NCBI GenBank assembly: GCA_039931635.1
Contig: JBDTRO010000058.1
Location: 1-10,305, forward strand
DNA from: RBG-16-66-20 sp039931635
GTDB taxonomy: Bacteria > Pseudomonadota > Gammaproteobacteria > Burkholderiales > SG8-39
DNA length: 10,305 bases
Reading direction: 5' to 3'
Shown here: positions 6,206-10,305 of the stretch, piece by piece
Layout of the letters: every line of letters starts with the position of its first letter
Position numbering within the stretch: the stretch's first letter is position 1
The notes under the pieces: generated by a model
Seen by the model: the letters and a program-made list of their open reading frames with translations, nothing else
Told to the model about the DNA's origin: nothing
The model's database searches: none
Made by a program: the position numbers and the translations under genes

Positions 6206-6328
6206 TTTCGGCTCCTCTTATGGTTGGCGGAATTTTCCCCCCGGCCGGGACGGCCTTCTGTGCGATGTCGTACATACGGGGTCCGGTTTTTGGGCGTAAA
6301 TGCGGGACCCAAAAGAAAAGAGGACGTC
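6206..6328. promoter_or_regulatory. Divergent intergenic region between DUF3309 and DUF3096 genes
   Basis: These 123 bases separate two genes that point away from each other, so they must hold the promoter of the DUF3309-dismutase-signalling run (minus) and probably that of the DUF3096 gene (plus). I found no convincing -35/-10 pair for sigma-70 or an RpoE-type factor on either strand. Both ends carry strong Shine-Dalgarno sites (6212-6218 minus; 6319-6324 plus). The right half contains two overlapping inverted repeats, annotated separately. Confidence 0.6.
6279..6314. repeat. Two mutually exclusive inverted repeats upstream of DUF3096
   Basis: Stem A pairs GGGTCC (6279-6284) with GGACCC (6305-6310). 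Stem B pairs TTTTGGG (6288-6294) with CCCAAAA (6308-6314). Both need the CCC at 6308-6310, so only one can form at a time. Stem B ends 4 bases before the DUF3096 ribosome site, so alternative folding could influence translation, or the repeats may be an operator in DNA. Stem strength is modest. Confidence 0.4.
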
Positions 6329-6481
6329 ATGAACATCCACCTGGGCCTTACACCGCTGGTCTCGCTGCTCGCCGGGATCCTCATCCTGATCGTGCCGCGG
6401 CTGCTGAACTACATCGTCGCGGCCTACCTGATCGTGATCGGCGTCATCGGACTGGCCGGGGCCGGCAACTTCCGCTTCTGA
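6329..6481 (+). CDS. DUF3096 small membrane protein
   Basis: This is a 50-residue hydrophobic protein on the plus strand, starting MNIHLGLTPLVSLLAGILIL and continuing with IVPRLLNYIVAAYLIVIGVIGL. It matches the DUF3096 family pattern (MNIHL...PL.SL.AGILILI.PRLLN.IVA.YLI.IG). Two membrane helices (about 8-22 and 28-44) are joined by a PRLLN turn; it is probably an inner-membrane protein of unknown function. An AGAGGA site (6319-6324) lies 4 bases before the ATG, which selects this start over an earlier in-frame one at 6134 inside the antisense of DUF3309. Its last 58 bases overlap the 3' end of the convergent glucan synthase gene. Confidence 0.9.
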   Translation: MNIHLGLTPLVSLLAGILILIVPRLLNYIVAAYLIVIGVIGLAGAGNFRF

Positions 6482-9400
6482 TTGCCGAGCCTTACCTCGA
6501 CCTGCCGCTCCCGGCCATCGTCGGCCAGCAGTATCGCGGCATCCGGTTGCAGGACGCCGTCGATGCTCACGGTGGTGGCCGATGCGCCGCTGGAGTTTTG
6601 CATCACCTCGATGCGCAAGACGGTTTCCCCGTAGCGGTAGCGCAGCTTGAATCCGGGCCAGCCGGCCGGCAGGCAGGGTGCGAAATGCAGCCGGCCCGCC
6701 GTCAGCCGCAATCCGAGCAGCGATTCGATGACCAGCCGGTACATCCAGCCCGCTGACCCGGTGTACCAGGTCCAGCCGCCGCGGCCGGTATGCGGCGCGA
6801 CGCCGTAGACGTCGGCGGCGATCACGTAGGGCTCCACCTTGTAGAGCGCGGTCCGTTCGGCCGACTCGCCGTGGTGCAGGGGATTGATCATGCCCAGCAG
6901 TTCCCACGCGAGGGCGTTCTCGCCCAGTTCGGCGAACGCCATCGCCGCCCAGATCGCCGCATGGGTGTATTGCCCGCCGTTCTCGCGCACGCCGGGCACA
7001 TAACCGCGGATGTAGCCCGGATTCTGGTCCGACTTGTCGAAGGGCGGGTCGAGCAGCTGCACCAGCGCCTGGTCGCGGCGCACCAGCCGCTGATCGAGCG
7101 CCTGCATGGCCAGGCGCGAGCGCGCGGCGTCGCCCGCGCCCGAGAGCACCGACCAGCTTTGCGCGATGGAGTCGATCTGGCATTCGGCGTTGCTGGCCGA
7201 GCCGAGCGGCGTGCCGTCGTCGAAGTAGGCGCGGCGGTACCAGGCGCCGTCCCAGCCGTATTTCTCGATGTTGCCGCGCAGCCGCAGCGCTTCGGCGTCG
7301 CAGCGTGCGGCGAACGGCGCGTCGTTTTCGCCGCGCGCGAGCGCGGCGAACTGCGTCAGCACCTGGTGGAGGAAGAAAGCCAGCCACACGCTTTCGCCCT
7401 TGCCCTGCGGGCCGACGAGATTCATGCTGTCGTTCCAGTCGCCGGTGCCGATCAGCGGCAGGCCGTGAAACCCGAATCGCAGGCCTCTCACGATCGCGCG
7501 CACGCAATGCTGGTACAGGCTCGCGGTTTCCTGCGAGCGCAGCGGCAGGTCGAAATACGAATCTTCCTCGGCACTCACGGCGCGGCCGTCGAGGAACTGG
7601 CTCTGCTCCTGCAGGATCGCGCGGTCGCCGGTGCAAAGCACATAGCGGCAAACCGCCAGCGGCAGCCAGAGATAGTCGTCCGAGCAATGCGTGCGCACGC
7701 CGCGGCCGGAGGGCGGGTGCCACCAGTGCTGCACGTCGCCCTCCAGGAACTGGCGCGACGCGCAGAGCAGCAGGTGCTCGCGCACCAGCCGCGGCTCGGC
7801 GTGCACCAGCGCCATCACGTCCTGCAGCTGATCGCGGAATCCGAACGCGCCGCCCGACTGGTAGTGACCGCTGCGGCCCCACAACCGGCAGGCCATGGTC
7901 TGGTAGACCAGCCAGCCGTTGCACAGCATGTCGAGCGACCGGTCCGGTGTTTCGATCTGCACGGCGCCGAGTGTTTTCTTCCAGTATTGCCGCACTGCGT
8001 CCAGCGCCGCGTGCGCGGTGCCGGATTTGCGCAGCCGCAGCACCAGGCGGCTCGCGTCGCCGGCGCCGCGCCCGACGCCGGTGCGGAAGATGATCTCGCG
8101 CGACGCGCCGTCGGCGAGCTCGAACGGAATCTGGATCGCCGCACAGGGATCCATGGCCGCACCCACCTTGCCGGACAGGCGGGCCCGCGAAAGCGCGGCC
8201 GGATCGCGCAGGCTGCCGTTGCGCCCGACGAATTCGCCGCGATCGCCGCTGATGGTGCGCGTCACGTCGTCCACGTCGAAGAACGCGACCTGGCCCGAGA
8301 ACTCCGGGTTGTAGGTGTTACGCGCGAGCAGCGCACCGCTGTCGGCGTCGATTTCGGTGACTACGTGCATGCTGGATTTCGACCGCAGGTCGCCCAGCAC
8401 CCATTCCAGGTAACCGGTGGCGGAGAGCCGGCGCGGCCGGCCGCTGGCGTTGCGCACTTTCAGGACCGCGAACTTGACCGGCTGGTCGAGGGCCACGTAC
8501 ACCGTCAATTCGGTGACGATGCCATCTTCGCTGTGTTCGAACACGCTGTAGCCGAATCCGTGCCGCGTGACATAGGGCCCCGCACCGCGGCAGGGCAGCG
8601 GGGTCGGCGACCAGAAATGTCCCGTTTCCTCGTCGCGCAGGTAGAGGGCTTCGCCGCTCGCGTCGCTCACGGCGTCGTTGTTCCAGGGCGTGAGGCGGAA
8701 TTCGTGCGCGTTCTCGTGCCAGGTGTACGCCGAACCGCTATCGGATACCACGCTGCCGAAGTGCGGATTGGCGAGCACGTTTACCCAGGGCGCGGGCGTC
8801 GCCTGCGGATGGGTCGTCGTGATCACGTACTCGCGTCCGTCCGGCGTGAAGCCGCCGAGCCCGTTGTCGAAGACCAGTTCGCGCGGCTGTTGCGGGCCGG
8901 TACTGCGCGCCGGGGTCGCCGGCGCCGCGCTGCGCGCGCGCGTCGGCGCGAAGTGCGCGATGGGCGCTTCGGCTGCGGGACGCCGCTTTACCTGGTCGGC
9001 GAACGACCCCTGGCTGTCGGTGAAGACCGCGCGCGCGACCGATTGCAGCAGGATCCGGTCCTCGTTCGGAATCTGGTCGGCGGAGCGCACGAAAATTCCG
9101 CCCGGACGGTCGATCACGTTCGCTTCCACGCCCGCCGCGATCAGGCCCATGATCTGGTCGTGCAGCAGCTGGCGGTAACCGCCGCGCTCTTCGTTCCAGA
9201 TCACCAGGTCCACCGCGAGCCCTTTGAGACGCCAATAGGCGTGGGCCTGCACCAGCTGGCGCGCGAGTTCGATGTTCGCCGGGTCCTTAAGCTGCACCAG
9301 CACGATCGGCAGGTCGCCCGAGATGGCGTAGCCCCAGAGGCCGGATTGCCCGCGCCGGTTCTTGGCGATCAGGCCTGCATCTGCGCGCAGCAACGCGTTC

Positions 9401-10305
9401 GCATGGATGATCGAACTGGCGAGGCGCCCGTAGAGCTGCGCGTCGGCCTCGCTCACATTGATCTGCCGCAACGCCACCTGGCTATGGGTCCACGCCATTT
9501 CGAACGCGCGGTCGGCGAGGCGCCGGTCCTGGTATTTCTCGGCCAGCTGCAGGCAGGCGGCGCGACTCTCGCCGATGCCGGTGACCATGTCGAGCGTGGC
9601 GGCCTGTCCGGGTTCGAGCGCGACGCGCTGCCGGATCGCGACGATGGGGTCGAGCACCGAGCCCTGGCTGCCCGAGAGCGGGGCGGCATCGCGCAGCGCC
9701 TGCGGATCGGCGGTACTGTTGCCGCGCCCGATGAAGCGGGCGCGGTCTGTTTCGTAGGAGGTTTCCACCACCTCGGCGCCGTGCACCACCATCAGGTGCA
9801 GCATCCACGGCGTCGGTTCGTCGCGTGAGCGCGGACGGCGCGTGCACAGGATGGCCTGCCGCGCGCGCACGATCTCGGTTTGCACGAACAGCTTGCTGAA
9901 CGCCGGGTGCAGGGCATCGGCCGAAGCGGTGGCGAGCACCACTTCCGCGTAGCTGGTGACCTCGAGGATCCTGCGCTTGCGCGAGCGGTTGGTGATGCGC
10001 ACCCGGCGCAGCTCGATGTCGTCTTCGGGCGACACGACGATTTCGGTGTGCGTGTCGAACTCCGGATCGTGCCGCCGGAATTCGACTCGTTGCTCGGTGA
10101 AGATCGCCTCGTAGGCCTCGGTGCGCTTGAGCGTGGGCTGGAAGGCCGAGGACCAGACCTTGCCGGTCTTCACGTCGCGCAGGTAGCAGAACGTGCCCCA
10201 GGGATCGCCGGTGCCGTCCTCGCGCCAGCGGGTGACCGCGATGTCCTTCCAGCGGCTGTAGCCGCCGCCGGCATTCGTGATCATCACGTTGTAGCGGCCG
10301 TTGGA
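6424..10305 (-). CDS. ndvB: Cyclic beta-1,2-glucan synthase type protein, GH94 C-terminal part (start outside window)
   Basis: 1293 residues are visible, in frame to the right edge, where the first codons read SNGRYNV, clearly mid-protein; the real start is beyond the window. Numbering from the Val codon at 10287: a first GH94/GT36 beta-sandwich (about 1-240, ITNAGGGYSRWKDIAVTRW); a helical linker (about 245-430); an Ala/Pro-rich linker (430-468); a second beta-sandwich (about 470-760, FDNGLGGFTPDGREYVI); and the (alpha/alpha)6 catalytic barrel (about 775-1190) with GFRDQLQD, EGDVQHWWHPP and the GDWND motif (949-953) where the GH94 catalytic acid lies. A C-terminal beta region follows. This is the C-terminal half of NdvB/ChvB/Cgs, inner-membrane enzymes that build periplasmic cyclic beta-1,2-glucans, where the GH94 part is a phosphorolytic length control. 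A separate 1,2-beta-oligoglucan phosphorylase cannot be excluded without the N-terminus. The last 19 residues overlap the DUF3096 gene. Confidence 0.93.
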   Translation of the reverse strand, partial: SNGRYNVMITNAGGGYSRWKDIAVTRWREDGTGDPWGTFCYLRDVKTGKVWSSAFQPTLKRTEAYEAIFTEQRVEFRRHDPEFDTHTEIVVSPEDDIELRRVRITNRSRKRRILEVTSYAEVVLATASADALHPAFSKLFVQTEIVRARQAILCTRRPRSRDEPTPWMLHLMVVHGAEVVETSYETDRARFIGRGNSTADPQALRDAAPLSGSQGSVLDPIVAIRQRVALEPGQAATLDMVTGIGESRAACLQLAEKYQDRRLADRAFEMAWTHSQVALRQINVSEADAQLYGRLASSIIHANALLRADAGLIAKNRRGQSGLWGYAISGDLPIVLVQLKDPANIELARQLVQAHAYWRLKGLAVDLVIWNEERGGYRQLLHDQIMGLIAAGVEANVIDRPGGIFVRSADQIPNEDRILLQSVARAVFTDSQGSFADQVKRRPAAEAPIAHFAPTRARSAAPATPARSTGPQQPRELVFDNGLGGFTPDGREYVITTTHPQATPAPWVNVLANPHFGSVVSDSGSAYTWHENAHEFRLTPWNNDAVSDASGEALYLRDEETGHFWSPTPLPCRGAGPYVTRHGFGYSVFEHSEDGIVTELTVYVALDQPVKFAVLKVRNASGRPRRLSATGYLEWVLGDLRSKSSMHVVTEIDADSGALLARNTYNPEFSGQVAFFDVDDVTRTISGDRGEFVGRNGSLRDPAALSRARLSGKVGAAMDPCAAIQIPFELADGASREIIFRTGVGRGAGDASRLVLRLRKSGTAHAALDAVRQYWKKTLGAVQIETPDRSLDMLCNGWLVYQTMACRLWGRSGHYQSGGAFGFRDQLQDVMALVHAEPRLVREHLLLCASRQFLEGDVQHWWHPPSGRGVRTHCSDDYLWLPLAVCRYVLCTGDRAILQEQSQFLDGRAVSAEEDSYFDLPLRSQETASLYQHCVRAIVRGLRFGFHGLPLIGTGDWNDSMNLVGPQGKGESVWLAFFLHQVLTQFAALARGENDAPFAARCDAEALRLRGNIEKYGWDGAWYRRAYFDDGTPLGSASNAECQIDSIAQSWSVLSGAGDAARSRLAMQALDQRLVRRDQALVQLLDPPFDKSDQNPGYIRGYVPGVRENGGQYTHAAIWAAMAFAELGENALAWELLGMINPLHHGESAERTALYKVEPYVIAADVYGVAPHTGRGGWTWYTGSAGWMYRLVIESLLGLRLTAGRLHFAPCLPAGWPGFKLRYRYGETVLRIEVMQNSSGASATTVSIDGVLQPDAAILLADDGRERQVEVRLGNQKRKLPAPASPMTPITIR

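Noticed and set aside
6229..6261. Possible RpoE-like promoter (GGAATTT ... TCTGT)
   Set aside because: The spacing between the two elements is about 21 bases, well above the usual ~16, and the second element lacks the final A, so the match is too weak.
6134..6328. A longer DUF3096 start giving 115 residues
   Set aside because: The extra part lies antisense to DUF3309 and the control region and has no hydrophobic or family features. The AGAGGA site fits the ATG at 6329.
6218..7924. A 568-codon minus-strand frame overlapping the glucan synthase gene
   Set aside because: It is an alternate frame of the same strand, Arg/Ala/Pro-rich, with no motifs; the GH94 frame explains the region.
6790..9828. 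A 1012-codon open frame on the plus strand opposite the glucan synthase gene
   Set aside because: It mirrors a well-supported GH94 protein. Its translation is Arg/Ala/Gly/His/Val-rich without recognisable domains, as expected from antisense of high-GC coding DNA. There is no ribosome site or family match.

Overview
The window is GC-rich chromosomal DNA from a proteobacterium. Beta- or gammaproteobacteria fit best, judging from the hybrid PAS histidine kinase, the GAF-GGDEF and coiled-coil-GGDEF proteins, the small DUF3309 and DUF3096 proteins and an NdvB/ChvB-type glucan synthase C-terminus. No genus can be named from the sequence alone. There are no RNA genes, insertion sequences, phage genes or CRISPR arrays. 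Coding density is very high, and no stretch above about 125 bases lacks a gene.

Layout, read along the minus strand from right to left. (1) 10305-6424: the C-terminal ~1293 residues of a very large GH94-type (former GT36) protein of the cyclic beta-1,2-glucan synthase type; its start is outside the window. (2) 6481-6329, on the plus strand: a 50-residue DUF3096 membrane protein whose 3' end overlaps the 3' end of the glucan gene by 58 bases. (3) A 123-base divergent intergenic region (6206-6328). (4) A tightly packed minus-strand run: a 52-residue DUF3309 protein (6205-6047), a Mn/Fe superoxide dismutase (6033-5335), a soluble PAS-PAS-histidine kinase-receiver hybrid (5312-3273), a GAF-GGDEF diguanylate cyclase (3276-2038), a coiled-coil GGDEF diguanylate cyclase (2041-1235), a 217-residue RsbRD-N/kinase-remnant protein (1181-528), and the start of a second PAS protein (404 to the left edge).

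The kinase and both cyclases are chained by 4-base stop/start overlaps (GTGA, then ATGA), so they are probably translated together. The first 134 residues of the leftmost gene are a close paralogue of the N-terminus of the hybrid kinase (about 88 of 115 aligned residues identical by hand count), so the signalling block has grown by duplication. My reading is a stress-response and c-di-GMP signalling cluster: small envelope-stress proteins and a superoxide dismutase at the head, a cytosolic PAS sensor kinase, two c-di-GMP synthases with intact product-inhibition sites, and a kinase-like protein without catalytic parts. An osmoregulated glucan gene lies next door. The gene calls are firm. The functional link between the dismutase and the signalling genes is inference from spacing and order.
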